Shown here: piece by piece, positions 35,263 to 47,913 of the stretch
Position numbering within the stretch: the stretch's first letter is position 1
Layout: each line of letters starts with the position of its first letter
Source of the DNA: Zhengitettix transpicula
Lineage: Eukaryota; Arthropoda; Insecta; Orthoptera; Tetrigidae
Assembly: GCA_037074705.1 (NCBI GenBank)
Contig: CM073590.1
Coordinates: 212,766,746-212,830,745, forward strand
Reading direction: 5' to 3'
DNA: 64,000 nt
Made by a program: the position numbers and the translations under genes
Notes under the pieces: generated by a model
Database searches by the model: none
Told to the model about the DNA's origin: nothing
Seen by the model: only the letters and a program-made list of their open reading frames with translations

Positions 35263-37492
35263 AGTGATAAAACAGGTATAAGAATCCAAAACAAATAAAA
35301 TACACGTGTTAGTGAATTTATATATTTTTTCAATTATTAAAAGTTCATTTTGGGCTGAAATATCTGTGTAACCATGTTTGTTCTTTTTTTCAAAGAAAAT
35401 GTGATATTTCTTCCTGCAGACATAGACTTGAAACATTCTGCGTATATTGAATACGTGGAAATTGTGTCGAGACCCGAGGGAAGTGACGTCCACATGATTG
35501 AAACAGAGACGGAAGCTGCTTCGGGAGAACCGTAAAACTCAATCCCTGTTTTCGTTGTACACTTTGCATCTGATTTTTCCCACTGAAATTTACTCTAGAC
35601 ATGATACCTTAGAACAGATCCAAATATTACACGTGTTTCATTTAACTTCTTCGAGACATTTTTGAAGAAGTTACTCATCGATATTATTTCAAGTGAACAT
35701 AGGGTAATTTATTTATGATACGAAGTGCCTCTTGAGCACCAGAGCAGTTTTCTCGTTGTACAGCCCTACCGGCTCCCAGTTTCGGAAGGCAAAAAGCTTA
35801 AATCTGATTACAGACTCTATTTTGCTTATTAATATAAAAGAAACGTACTTTGTTAATTAAATAAAATGAAAACGGGTCCTGAACTGACTGCAAATAATTT
35901 CAATGTACACTTCCCTTTATGCTTCCAGCTAGTCAAGCATGAGTGTCTTAATCTAGGATAAACCATGGGAAAAAACTAGGTCCACTAGAGAGAAAGCTGT
36001 AAATGGAATACATGATCATGAGAAGGTGATGACAATTGGTTACCTTTTGTCTCTCATACTGATTATGCATTAGTTTGAAAAAATGGTGAACATTATTTTA
36101 ATCTTCTCAGGGACATTCAATATTTAAATAGAATAATGAAGGGTGAACAGTGTACTCTGTTTTAATAAAAATATTAAATTTAATTAAACAAAGTTAAATT
36201 GCAGACGATGCAATTTAATACGCAAATAATAAATTATTATAAGCCTCTATATAAGTTCTCCGATATTTAATTTTTTATTGGATATTAACAGCGAAACTTG
36301 ATACATTTATAATTCATATTATAAAAAATTTCAAGTACACCTGTAATATAACCCAATGTTTATTTACAAAGAATTGTCCAGTGAATGGTATGTGACATCG
36401 AAGGCTGCTGATCGATTGCACAGAGTTTTGTAATGGATTACCCGACGATCAATGTGGTAAGTACTTCAGCACTTCGACTGAAGTACACTATGAGAGGCAG
36501 AGGAAAACCGTGTTAAATATAATTTGTAAATACTCCGACCTGCCGGCAGGTGAACGATTCACGGTTGAGCGAACTGATTGCTAGATTCAACTCCACCAAT
36601 TGAGAAGAAAACAGATTTGTAAGCATCTAAGATAAATACATGAAGTAATATGGTCAAGTGGGTTCGTGGAACTGTAGGTAATTATTTGTTTGGTAACATT
36701 CGGCATTAAAGTATTGATACGTTACTCAGTTCGATCATAAATGTCCCCATACCTCATTTGGGATAGAAATTATTAGGACATTAAATAATTAGTGTAATTA
36801 TAACAATTGATTCCTTTCAAATTTAAAATTATGTCGATTTTGGTACCGCACTAATAATCTTCATTCTATTGGTAGAAAATAGTATTGGATGTTCTGTACG
36901 AAACCCACTAGGACAATTTTTTACAAATAGACAAAAGACTATCCCGATGCGATTTATTGTTTATAGATTTTTCTTGCTAGAGATCTACTTAAATACACCC
37001 AACCAATTTCCGAGTTAACTTATCAACTGTTCATCTAAGTTCAGCGTTGAGCTGCTCGATGAATCCCCTTGGATTCATGCCTGGATGTAGACTCGAAGAA
37101 ATATTTCTAAAAATAAATTTCGAAACAAATTATAATTTACAATCAATTAAATTATGCTAAATTATCAGACATCCCATAGGCGAACTCTAGGGTAATAATA
37201 TAGTGAGTAACTTTTATCCAAGAAAAGGGTAAGGAATTGCAAGATATAATTGGCCACAAATAAGAAACAAGTGTGCATTAAATAAGAGTAAATTTGAAGA
37301 TTAATGTAAATTAATAAGCAGATGGAATTATACAAAATAGACGAGTAAACAAGAGACTTGTTAGAACTTTAACCAGTAGTGAATTAGTGATTCCTACATA
37401 AATAATATAATACAAACAAAATTCCCTTGCTCCACTAATTTTTTTAAGTACTGTTTTCATTGCAAAAAAAGAAGTAGAAGGCTAATTATAGG
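35263..37492. other. no gene recognised
   Basis: AT-rich with a slightly more balanced patch at 36380-36660. A 70-codon minus frame at 35390-35602 shows no motif. Confidence 0.4.
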
Positions 37493-37992
37493 ATTTTTTA
37501 AAGTAACAAGCTACATGAAGGTAATCCACATGGTGGAAACTCCCCTTTAAGAGCATAGGAAGTGATTTGAAAGGGTAGACGAAGGTAGCCAAGGGTTAAA
37601 TATGGCCCCCGGGCTGTAGTTTAGGGATCCTATCCGGTATTCGCATAAAAGTGAAGCAAAACAACCCTTAGAAAACCTGCATCAGGTAGGTCGGGCAGAA
37701 GGTACTTGTCCCACGACCTTCCTATGTCGGAAGAGGGATTTTCTTTGGGTACGCAGCATCCCCTTCTTTGCGCCTCGAGCAGTTTAGGAGGCAACTGGCC
37801 GACTATTCCGGTGGGAATAGCGGACAACTCTTACCGTATGCCCAAGGTCTGCAACCCCGGAACATACACCTCTCAAAACAGACCGAGGTTCCTCGTCTAG
37901 TGGACACCTTAGTTCAAAAGCAGAGAGAGCAGAAGGCATCCCCAAAGGCAGTCGTCTCGGTCTCTCCTAAAAGGTTCTGCCTGAGAGAGCTA
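37493..37992 (-). mobile_element. E1 repeat, near full length
   Basis: It begins with the complement of the tail (ggattttttaaagtaacaag), then the full E1 order (ccaagggttaaatatggccc, gcatcaggtaggtcgggc, gtctgcaaccccggaaca, ttagttcaaaagcagagag) to aaaaggttctgcctgagag. Diverged, no continuous frame. Confidence 0.85.
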
Positions 37993-38604
37993 ACCTACTT
38001 TTCTTTTTCTAGTTCAGAATTTTGTCAATTATCTGCGATTACATATTAACATTAATACATTGTAACTTTAATATACTTAACTATAAATTTGTAAGATAAT
38101 TTCTTCTATTTTGGTGAAAGTACGGAAGTAGCTCCTGTCATGATTTCATTATTCACCAACAAAATCACAAATTTTATAGAAGGAGAAAGAATGTGTGTGC
38201 ACACTTTCGGTCCACATACAAACGACTGCCATCGTTGATGTGCAACACGCTCGCTGGTTTAATATTCAACGGTCATATACACTTACTGTCGCTCTATTTC
38301 CGGTAGTCTCGCAGAGTCAAAGAAAGTTTTTAACTTATTCACATGCTTTATCGCCAAAATATCAACCTCGGTAAGAATTTTTACATCAAAAGACAAATTT
38401 GAAAGCAGAGCAACGAATTGCATGCATATCTAAATGACGAATATATTTTCTATTATGCCGTTTCGTTAGCCTTTTGAATAGGTCCACAGTGATAAAAATC
38501 ATATATAGTTCCTTTAAATCGACTCCGATAAAAATATGACGAGGGCAGTAATGATCTATTTCAAAGCCGAGGGCTTCTGAAATTAATATAGTAAATGTTT
38601 GGCT
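37993..38604. other. no gene recognised
   Basis: No shared repeats and no coding-like frame. Confidence 0.4.
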
Positions 38605-38874
38605 GTAATGCCCTAGCTATTGGTCCTTCCTCCTACCAGAAACAGATCTCTGTGTGCATATGACCGTCTATATGCTAATGCCGGTGTTGGATTGGAAGTG
38701 GTGACAAGGCCAGAGATGGAGCTTAGTGACCAAGTCTATCCATATGGAGCAGGGAATATTGCATTTGTAATTGCTACAACCAACGCCAAGATTTCTCAAA
38801 GTTATTCAGCCGTGCATTTTGACGAAACCTCAATGCAGCATCTGAATTCTTTGCACAATCTGATAATAAAATAA
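38605..38874 (+). other. open stretch of balanced composition, unverified
   Basis: An 84-codon + frame (38620-38874) includes RPEMELSDQVYPYGAGNIAF and VIATTNAKISQSYSAVHFDE, which has protein-like composition. I recognise no domain, and flanking splice sites are not convincing. It may be a fragment of a decayed element or gene. Confidence 0.2.
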
Positions 38875-39019
38875 ACACATCACATTTTGGGCCCTATGAT
38901 CAACGGTATTATTCATTGTGTGATGTTTAACTGTGCATTATGGAATTCGCAGAATAATTTTACTTCCACGTTTATCATTTCAACTATTTACAGACAAAAT
39001 ACCATAACTAAGCTCAGAG

Positions 39020-39290
39020 ATACCTAAAAAAAACACTAGATTCGACACCAATCTTGGTAGGTGTCGCAATTTTTTTGTCATCCCATTTCACCCCAGCTCC
39101 TTTTTATGAATTTCATTGACCCTGTAAACTATTTATTCGGCGCCATCGCATATTTTGTACTTTGAAAATTCCACCCCCTACAGGGATGATACAGTTGTTT
39201 TAAAGCCAAGGTGTTGGTTCCTGAATTTTAAGTGATCCGTGTACCAAGATTGGTTGAAAATGTTTCAAGCATTAAAATATAACTTAATTT
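39020..39290 (+). repeat. old dispersed repeat E2
   Basis: It matches 18640-18770 through cattgacc, aactatttattc, gaaaattccaccccc and a GGG block. It ends with gtgtaccaagattggttgaa, the kind of GTACCAA..TTGGTTGAAAT text common at 3' ends of arthropod RTE-like copies (family knowledge). Non-coding. Confidence 0.5.
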
Positions 39291-39457
39291 AAAATAATAT
39301 TTATGTATAATAAGGTAACTAACATATTAAGTGTTTTTTGTTAGTTTTTTAATTTATTGTTTATAGTCGCGTCAACATAAAAGTCACTACATAAAATTAT
39401 TACAATTAATTCATATTACCTATACATTTTATTCTCAGTCTCAGTTTCATTGTCTAT

Positions 39458-40300
39458 TTATATTAGATCTTGAATGCCGTTTTCCTTGCTAAACTTTAGC
39501 AAGTTAATTATTGCCGCTGCTGAGGTACATATCTCCCTTCTCGTGTATTTCTGAATTGTGGTTCTTCTAGTTCTGTCGTACTTTGGGCAGTCGTAGAGGA
39601 TATGCTGGATCCTCAGGGCAGCCTTGCATACGTCACATGTAGGTTGCGGTGATCTAGAGAATAGATGTGCGTGCGTGAGGTTAGAATGAAGAGTTCTTAA
39701 CCTAGCAACAACCTGCTGTCTCCGTGACAGTTTGCTAGCGTAGGATATTTCCTTGAAGTTGTCGACTTCCTTGTGAAAAATCCCTTTTTTTCTCCAGTAT
39801 ACTGGAATAGGCTTGTCTCCCATCAATTTTCGTGTACATTGGACTGTTGTTTTTATTCTTCTGTTGGGATGCATCCATCTTTGCACTTTTGTCTGCCATT
39901 TCGTTTACCTGCATTCCTCTGTGTGCCGGTATCCATCCTATCATTACCTTATTATGCTGTTTAGTGATAGCCACAAGGTTTTCTCTGATTTTATTGACGG
40001 TACCATTCCATATCTTTTGGTTGGTTATTATATTTATTGCAGCCGGAGAGTCTGTAAGGATTCAATTATTTTTGTTTGGTTCTTCCGTGCATCGTATTGT
40101 TGCCATATATATGGCATATATTTCCGCCGTAGTTATAGATGCGTTGCTATTTATGGTTGCCGTCCTTGCATACTAGTCTGAAACTATAATGTATACAATT
40201 CCATCGCAGGTTATTGACACATCCGTGTATATTACTATAGGTAACTTTTACTTCTCCATTACGTTCTCCAGCTACGTATTCTTCATGTTATTTGATCCCG
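39458..40300 (-). pseudogene. RNase H and C-terminal end of an I/R1-like LINE (non-LTR retrotransposon)
   Basis: Minus-strand translation from ~40250 gives YTDVS, then TTAEIYAIYMA, then LTDSPAAI, then WIPAHRGMQVNEMADKSAK. These are the four blocks of a retroelement ribonuclease H, with the D-E-D-D catalytic residues all readable (YTD, AE, TDS, MAD). After the domain, in a shifted frame (39886-39458), comes RRQQVVARLRTLHSNLTHAH and a CCHC-like knuckle CDVCKAALRIQHILYDC, typical of the C-terminus of RNase H-bearing LINEs (I, R1, LOA and related clades). Stops break the RNase H twice and at least one frameshift separates it from the end. The reverse transcriptase is missing, as expected for a 5'-truncated copy. 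It cannot be active. Confidence 0.85.
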
Positions 40301-40604
40301 TCCTGGAAGGGAAGGGTATAATTATGGTCTGTTACCGGGAAGTCCATATTTTCTTTCTTTAGGAGTGTCTTTTAGCTTGGTGTGAAAAGGTATCGGGTCT
40401 GTGGAAGAGTCTCTATTTAGAGCCTTGGTGTGGATGCTTGTTCGCTAATGTATTCGTTTGTTGCCTCCAGGGCCCTTATTTAATACGGCAGTTCTTCTTC
40501 CAGGCCATAATGCCGTTTCTTTTCCCTCAGTTCTGATACATCCAGTTATTACCTGTAGTGCCTCATTTTTGTATTCTACAATATTAATATTGTGCTTTAC
40601 GTCG

Positions 40605-40722
40605 TAAAATCTCACCTTTCGGGAAAGTCATCCATCGGGAAAATGACCTGTCGGGAAAACGTCAATCGGGATATTGTTGTCGGAAAAACGTCCATCGGGC
40701 AAGTGTTTGTCGGACAAACGTA
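40605..40722. repeat. degenerate ~16 bp tandem repeat (GTC..TCGGGAAAA)
   Basis: Seven or eight imperfect units of the form gtccatcgggaaaa with alternating spacer. Units are clearly related but each differs (cgggaaagtcatcc, cgggaaaatgacctg, cgggaaaacgtcaa, cggaaaaacgtcc, cgggcaagtg, cggacaaacgtac). It is an old minisatellite and a 71-codon frame across it is not taken as a gene. Confidence 0.8.
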
Positions 40723-43700
40723 CGGATCCCCTGGTCATCCTGTGGACATCCTGCTTGATGGTGCTCGACCTCGTAGGATCCAAGCCGCAAATTGTTTGCT
40801 AAAATAGTGACTTTGTTAAATGTTAATTATTTAAAAAATAGTACATCATTTTCACAATTACAGCCAGATCTTGTGTTCCTGTAGGTAATTTAAAATTTTA
40901 ATTTTTCTTGAATAAACATTATTATTGGTTGCCCACAACATACCTTGAGAAAGTATCATGTTTTGCTAAGCCGTAAAAATGTATAATGTCCGCATCAAAT
41001 CAGCAGATAATATCAAACATATACATTGATCATGTTTTGACGATTAGTTTGTAAAATGCATAATAAACGTTAATTGTTTATTAATCTTCAAAGACGTCTG
41101 TTTAGCCAAATCCGTCGCATAATCAATTAATATTAAATAATTGTTCGTTACAATTTGGTTCACCGAAATGCGGGGCTATTAAATAAAATCGTAATAAATT
41201 TTAAATATTTAAATAATTTGTATGTAACACTACTAATTTAAATTGCGTTATATTTAATTTAACCGGATTAAACCAGTACAGTATTACGCACTCTTACGAA
41301 ATCCCTAAAGTAATCCCATAAATATATGTGTTCATGGAAAAAGTTGTTAATGTACTTACAGACAAACAATACCAGTTCAACAACCATCCAGACTTCAACA
41401 TATCTATATAAAATATCTCCACAAAATATTAAACATCCGTGCCTTTATTGCCTATAGCATATTTCGGAAACTCGTAAAGCAGGTTAGAAAGCATTAGAAT
41501 TTATTTTAGTATACACATAACTTTTTGAGGGTAGTTAAATACCTAATTGTTAATACTTTACAGTCACACACATACATAAATCTCGTGTTTGATTGCGAGA
41601 GTCGTTGAATTTAATTTTTTAAAATCACTCCATTACGATACAGCAGGTGGCATCTAGCGGCCAAGAGCTGAACCGAGAGCGTCAGTCTGTACAGTGCTCC
41701 CACCTAGCGGCAATTACTGTAGTATGTCTGAGGTAAATGAAAGTCCTCAAAGAGCTTTTCTCTTAATTTTCCAAATTGCTCCATCTCAACGAAATTTGAG
41801 GGAATTGCATTCATTATCTATTCAGACCGTAGTAAGTACGTTTTTTTCGAAGCGTTTGATTGTCGCGGTGCCGTAAATTAATTTCTAACGAGGAAAAGTA
41901 GGAAACGATTTGAAAAATTGACATAAATGTAGAAGAAAGGAGGGAAAAGACACCGGTAAAAAGAATGGTAAAAAAACCTGACGTTAGTCCTCGAAAAATC
42001 TTCGAAATCTCTGTACTTATTGTGGTAATTATTCCAGTATAGAACTATGAAAAAAATAAGTTCTATAGATTGTAGCAGAATTCAGAAACAAATTTACTTT
42101 CATATAGAACTTAGGCAATACGATTTCTTAAAAGTTGCCTCATTGGCATTGCTTCAATATTGAATGACTTAAGATTGTATAACCATGAGTGACTGATTAT
42201 GTAATATTTCTATGATTTTCAATTGTTCGTTATTTCATCTTCATCCAGATTCTGTTTCCATAGTTAACATTTTATGGGAACCGGGAATTTTTTAAAACAA
42301 TTTTTTTGACACTTTTTTATACTAAAACGTTTTAATTTTCACTTAAGTTGAACAAAATTCTTGAATAACTCGTATCTCCAGTATTCTATATCTCATATCC
42401 CATATAATTATAATTTATAACTGACCTACATCTCATGCAATAAAAAAACTCCAGACATCGTAATACATTTGACATTAATTACAACTGAAATAACAACATT
42501 AATTTGCTTATAAAACAGTTAGTATATCTAATAATTGAAAATGAAGAGGCAGTATTATTTTTAACAAGAATATTGCATTAATAATAATTTTTACGCTTTC
42601 TTATTTGAAGGTTCACAACTCTAAACAGTCGCTTTGGCAATATCCCTTGAAAGTACGCAGTTTAAATCATATTGTTTTATAAAAATAAATGTCCAAGAAA
42701 ACTTTTCATTGAGCAATCGGGAAATATTGGCTTAATACGAAATGAAATAAAACGTTTATTAGAAGATCTACTATAACCACGTGGAATATTAAGAAATTTT
42801 ACATGAATATTACACCTCAGGAAACGTATCTTGGTTTCAATAATATTCTTTTAATAATAGGATACTTTTACTTTAACACGAGTGATTTCAATTAATTTAC
42901 ACTTTGTTTTTCTACGAAACATTTATTCAATTTTGTGGTCTAAGAAGCTAGAAAAATTTAATCTTTCGGACAGCAATTAAACATGAGTTTACCGAATTAG
43001 TTACACATTTCATTATTCTGCCAATGTTCCTTAAAAATTTGGATCCATCAGATCCGTAAAAAAAAATTTCCGAATGTGTTTCAGATTTTTTTCTATCAGA
43101 AATTCCCGTAGATATCTGATTAATTAGGTCTAACACATCAAGGGCGTGTAGATAAAGACAATTACATATCTTAACATTTTTTTCTGTTAAAATATTATTT
43201 TCTTAATATTATATTTTTTAAATAAAAATATTATTAAAATTAACTGCTTTAATGTAGATTAATAATGTATCTATACATTTTATATTTCAATTAAAAATTT
43301 CAACTAAAAAAAAATTAAATAATTTGACATACGAAGCCGAAAGTTTCTACGACAACATTAATAAATATTCGTAGAATTTAAAAGTGTTTTATTTATATTT
43401 AATCCGGAATAACAAATAAATTCTACTAAATCGGGTCAATTCTGAGCAAGTTAAATTAACAGGCTTAATACGAATTGAATATTAAAAAAGGACAAATTTT
43501 CAAATCGCATCACTCACGCTTTGTGATCCTGGCAAGATCATTACTACATATTTTTCTCCCTAAAATGCTGACCTCAACAACCACACCGCTAAAGAAAACA
43601 TTCCGGCTGTTTGCAGTAAGTTTCAAGTATCAATAACGTGCATTACTCTTTGCATCTTATCGACTGTCAATTCTTGCTTGCTCGCTGTTCCATATCGGCT

Positions 43701-44498
43701 GTTTGAGCGGGCCCAGGATCATTTTTGTACTGTTTCCGTCTTGCCTAGTGGATTCTGAGTCTGGCGACATTTCATGGTTCAACCTTCAACCACGATGAGG
43801 TTTATAATAGTTCAGACGACTTGAATTTCTCGGTTAATAAACAATAGAAACGTAATCTATATAATATTTTAATTCTTAATCATTCTCTCTGTCCAACTTT
43901 TACATTCTCATTACAGAAGAGCCGAATTCCTGGGCTATTTCGATGTAAATAATGCTTCTACTCATTAACACATTGATTAATCTATTCTCATCAAGAAATT
44001 CCAAACAAGAAAAATTTGTACGTTAGTTACTAATTCGCTCTGTAAGTATATAATTAAATTTTTCATTACTAACATAATAAGTCGTTCATGAAGCTCTCGG
44101 CAAGACTTGATACAAGCTCCGAAACTTCGCCTATAATTCATCACGATCGATCATAAGATTCTTATTAATCTGATAATGACAGAGTGCTTATTCCGGATAG
44201 TGCTTATAAACTTTACGAGGGCACAAAACCTTGCACTAAACATCAATTCTCAAAATAATATGTTATCTGGAGTAACTGCTTAATTTCAAAAGATTGTAAA
44301 CACTTAAAGAACTACATAATACGCTGAAAGATGTTGGAAAAAAAAATAACTGTATAATTTCTGCAGGCAGCCGATCAGAAATGTTCTACTTATAAAAGGT
44401 TGATGAATGTTTATCGTAGTGGACCAATATTCTGCGACTATAATTTCACGTACGAATATATTAAATTTTGAAGTATATTTTTCCATTAATTAATGTAA
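40723..44498. other. no gene recognised
   Basis: AT-rich. A balanced patch at 41640-41760 contains two CTAGCGGC blocks 49 bp apart. Another at 43540-43800 has no recognised content. Confidence 0.4.
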
Positions 44499-44690
44499 GC
44501 TTTCCCGGTGTAAATTATTAATAATTTTTTCACGGTTAAGCACCAGGTTCATATTTCTCCATGTTGACGTTTCTGCGGTCATTCTCTACCGCTGTCTTCA
44601 GACTGTTTGAAGAGAATGACCGCAGAAGCGTCAACATCGAGAAATCTGATACCTGGTGCTTAACCGTGAAAAATGTATTCATTATATTTT
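44499..44690. mobile_element. compact inverted-repeat unit P3 with Penelope-type ends
   Basis: Arms 44528-44586 and 44611-44670 are reverse complements (cacggttaagcaccagg, gcggtcattctct against their complements) with a 24 bp loop. Just outside the left arm is gctttcccggtgtaaa, the same terminal text (tttcccggtgta) that ends the Penelope-like element at 23164. The left half, read on the minus strand, has a good hammerhead-like core. No coding body is left, so this may be a collapsed or non-autonomous pLTR pair. Confidence 0.7.
44560..44601 (-). ncRNA. hammerhead-like motif in P3
   Basis: Minus-strand order: CTGAAGA, hairpin GCGGT/ACCGC with an eight-base loop, GAAAC, GTC. Core and five-pair stem II are present. 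Stems I and III are unclear. Confidence 0.5.
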
Positions 44691-46319
44691 TCCTCTTCAT
44701 TATGAGTCAATTTTTGTCTAAAACTGTTTGCATTAATTTGTATACATGTGTTTATTCTTAAGAGAAATACGCAGAAGTGGTTCAGAAAATTGTTAATCTA
44801 CTTGAAATATGTTGTCACTATGGAAGCATATTTACGAAAAACTTGAACTTACTTATTAAAAAAAAATTGGCCTATATTACAGACTAGAATTACTGAAAAT
44901 ATTTTTAAAATTTAAGTTATAGTTATACATGCGACCTAAGTTCAGGTCTTTATCAAACACCAGAATTATATTTCAGTAGTTATAGTCTGTAATCTCTGTC
45001 AATTTGTTAAAAAAATTAACATACAGACATTAACTGTAATACTATTATACTAATATTATTTAACTGTAAAAGCCTATCATTCGAGCTGATTTTACGTTTC
45101 GTGAGGATAAGAACATTCTAAAAATGTTATACTGCAAACTGTTGACGGACAGAATTAATTCAGACTTCGTATACTATTTTTTTATGTTTTTAAAGGAGCG
45201 TACTAATTGAACATATGTGTTGTAACAGAACACAATAAGTTAATCGCTGTTAGTATTAATGATATTAATAGGTATAAGTATATTGTTGGAAATGAACATT
45301 CCAATAATAATTACGCTACCGCAAATTATTTTTTTAATAATATTTCTGAAACCTGTCCACCCATTCCCTAGGGGTGGTAGTCGTGTCTTACGCCCACAGT
45401 TCTTGTTTCAGATTCGAAAGGAACGTGTGTACAAAATTTAGAAGAATTTCTCCACGCATTAAAATTTGTATGCGGAACATACACATTCTTACATACACAC
45501 AAACAACCAATTTTATTTATTAATTTATAAAATTGTTTTTTCTTGGTCATTTAATGATTTTTAGAGATCGAGAATAATGATTTTATAGGTGCCATAATGG
45601 AAATTTATACACAGGGAAAAGGAAAAAAAATGTTCCTTACCAAGGTGAAAATATTATAGACGAAATGTTTCAAATATATGTAAACCAAGATGCTGTTATT
45701 ACGCACTGTGCTTGAAATTCAAATAAGTGTAAAATAATTTTATGATGCATTGTGATAATATTTGTACAATAACAATAGTCCAATTTCCCATAGTCTTGAA
45801 ATTAAAATTTTGTAATACATAAAATAAAAATTATTTCATGCTGATCTAACGAGGGATCGTGTCCATTAACACACTTTCAGAGAAAATAACGGTTATGTAA
45901 TAGCATTATTTCAGAGGTAACATTTGTGCACATAAAACAAATGTTCTCTGTCTGTCCATCCGTTTTAAATTAACTGTTATAATTGTGTATGGCCAAATTG
46001 TGTAACTCGAAAGGTAATCAATACGAACGAGGCCACAGTTTTCGCCACAGTCATTTCTGGCGAACGAATTTGTCAAATACCCATTCTCCACAAAATGATA
46101 AAAACTATACACACAATTAATGAGCGAAAAATTTAATTTACAAAGACCTCAAAATATATTACTGCCTTCAATTTTTATATTGTTTCTTCTGCTCTGCTTA
46201 AATAACTTCCAACTTTCTGTTCTCCTATTTTTCAAATCAGTTAATTCAGTTGATAAATACCAAATTCTCGTTTTTGTTCGTACGTACAAACATTACAGCA
46301 TTTTGAAATTTTGTATATA
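44691..46319. other. no gene recognised
   Basis: AT-rich. A short C-rich fragment at 45350-45420 (cctgtccacccattcccta, then ggggtggta) may be another worn E2 copy. Confidence 0.35.
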
Positions 46320-46324
46320 ATAAT

Positions 46325-46607
46325 ACATCGTTTGTACTGTATCCGCTTTATTTTAAAAATTTCAGAAAGCTATCGACATTATATTATAATCATCCTGAAA
46401 CACATGAGCACAGGAATTATATGAGAACATTTTTGTAATTATAGTGTTTTTACATACCTTTAATTGTGCATACCTAAGAACTGTAAAACTACCTCAATTA
46501 ATGCATAATTCTTGTGCTCATGTGTTTCAATATACAGAATGATTATAATATAATGTCGAAAGCTTTCTGCAGTTTTTAAAATAAATCGAAGACTGTACCA
46601 AAGGTTA
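46325..46607. mobile_element. MITE-like foldback with ~100 bp terminal inverted repeats
   Basis: Left 46325-46420 and right 46505-46607 are reverse complements at roughly 85-90% (aaacacatgagcacaggaattat against ataattcttgtgctcatgtgttt; cgacattatattataatcat against its complement). The ~85 bp centre holds no gene. Length, long TIRs and lack of coding capacity fit a foldback MITE. A TA-rich target is present on both sides but the exact duplication is unclear. Confidence 0.75.
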
Positions 46608-47440
46608 TTATTAATATTTTAAAATTATTACAATATTAATATATGAATTTTGTAAATATATCCCACCTTGCGCAATATTGGTAGCTGTGACATTGGTGAA
46701 TCTTGACTTCAAAATGTGGCAAACCACATTTATTAGAGACACATGGTATATATTTACATAATGATGCAAATTCTATACCCCATATTTGAATAGTTTCGTT
46801 TACGTGGCTAACATAAAAATAAGAAGTAACAAAAGTACTAAACAAATAGCACAACATTAAAAATCTCCCTTAATCCAGTTCCTCTATTCATTTTAAGATA
46901 AAATTTAAATTCCTCTTAAATAAGTATAAACGTGGTACACATTTATGATAGTATTGCTGAAAAAGATTTAGGCCGTTTTTTTTATCATATCTAGAGCCAG
47001 TAACTTGCAGAAACATGTATAATGTCGGGAATATATGTTGATCGGACTTTGAAACACAACAATAGATTAAAGTTATGTTACAAAATTAATAGATAAATTT
47101 TCTATTGGTTCTCTATAAATTCTGTGAATTAATTCTAATATGTTTTCCTCACAGGGATGAATAAAACGTGTATTTATAAAATTAAATTAGTTTCACATAA
47201 GAACTTAATTAAGTAAAGCTAATAAATGTTAAATGCATGTCCTTTCAACAAAATGTCAATGATTTTTTGGATGACTGGTGGTAAATTGTTATTTTTTCGT
47301 TCATATCTCTTGTCCGTCGTCGGAGGAGATCGTGTCGCACGAAATAGCCGTTTCATCTTCTTTTACGATCAATAATTATTATATACGCCGGTTGTAAAAG
47401 ATATTTTCTTTTTTAGCGCGGGTCTACGATAAAGACATAT
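46608..47440. other. no gene recognised
   Basis: AT-rich, nothing shared with other parts of the window. Confidence 0.4.
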
Positions 47441-47469
47441 TTCCTAACATCGTGTGACACATACTTCAA

Positions 47470-47913
47470 CTAGCGGGATGAAAATAAAAAAATTAAAGAC
47501 TCGCCAACGAAACAATGTGAAATCAGCCAAACGTGATAAACTACCGACGTGTATTTCGACACGTGTAGTTCTGAGATGCGATTTCTGCGTAAAAACAGCA
47601 AGAGTCTGTGATTGATTGAGTGAAGGAGGGTGTCTTCCAGCGTGGTTTCTGAGAATTTGGGAGGTGGCACCTGCGCAGTGTTCCGGATCGATACAGCCCT
47701 TGCCCAGCTGATGTTGCTCCACAGGTAGTCAACAGCTGTCAGCTGACTCCAAACTCTACAATCCCTCATTTCCTCGGCGCAGGAAACAACACTATCTTCC
47801 CTCTCCCGCCTTTTAACGCGCAATCTCATTACGTTCCTTTTATTCGCCGAGTGCAATCTAACGTCCTTGAAATAATAGACTCGCTCAACGAAGCGTTTTA
47901 TCGTAGCTGGCAT
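47470..47913 (-). CDS. 147-codon ORF of balanced composition, unidentified
   Basis: This is the longest non-repeat ORF in the window with an ATG. It starts MPATIKRFVERVYYFKDVRL, continues with a basic RLRVKRREREDSVVSC part, then Leu- and Ser-rich text to its stop. No domain, signal peptide or clear transmembrane helix is recognised. The local GC content is higher than its flanks. Two other minus frames overlap it, which weakens the case. It could be an unrecognised exon, a decayed element or chance. Confidence 0.25.
   Translation of the reverse strand: MPATIKRFVERVYYFKDVRLHSANKRNVMRLRVKRREREDSVVSCAEEMRDCRVWSQLTAVDYLWSNISWARAVSIRNTAQVPPPKFSETTLEDTLLHSINHRLLLFLRRNRISELHVSKYTSVVYHVWLISHCFVGESLIFLFSSR

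Noticed and set aside
39813..40181. 114- and 122-codon + ORFs rich in hydrophobic residues
   Set aside because: They are antisense shadows of the RNase H LINE relic on the minus strand.
47444..47732. Two further minus ORFs overlapping the 147-codon ORF
   Set aside because: They are alternative frames of the same segment without domain or start context; only the longest is listed, with low confidence.
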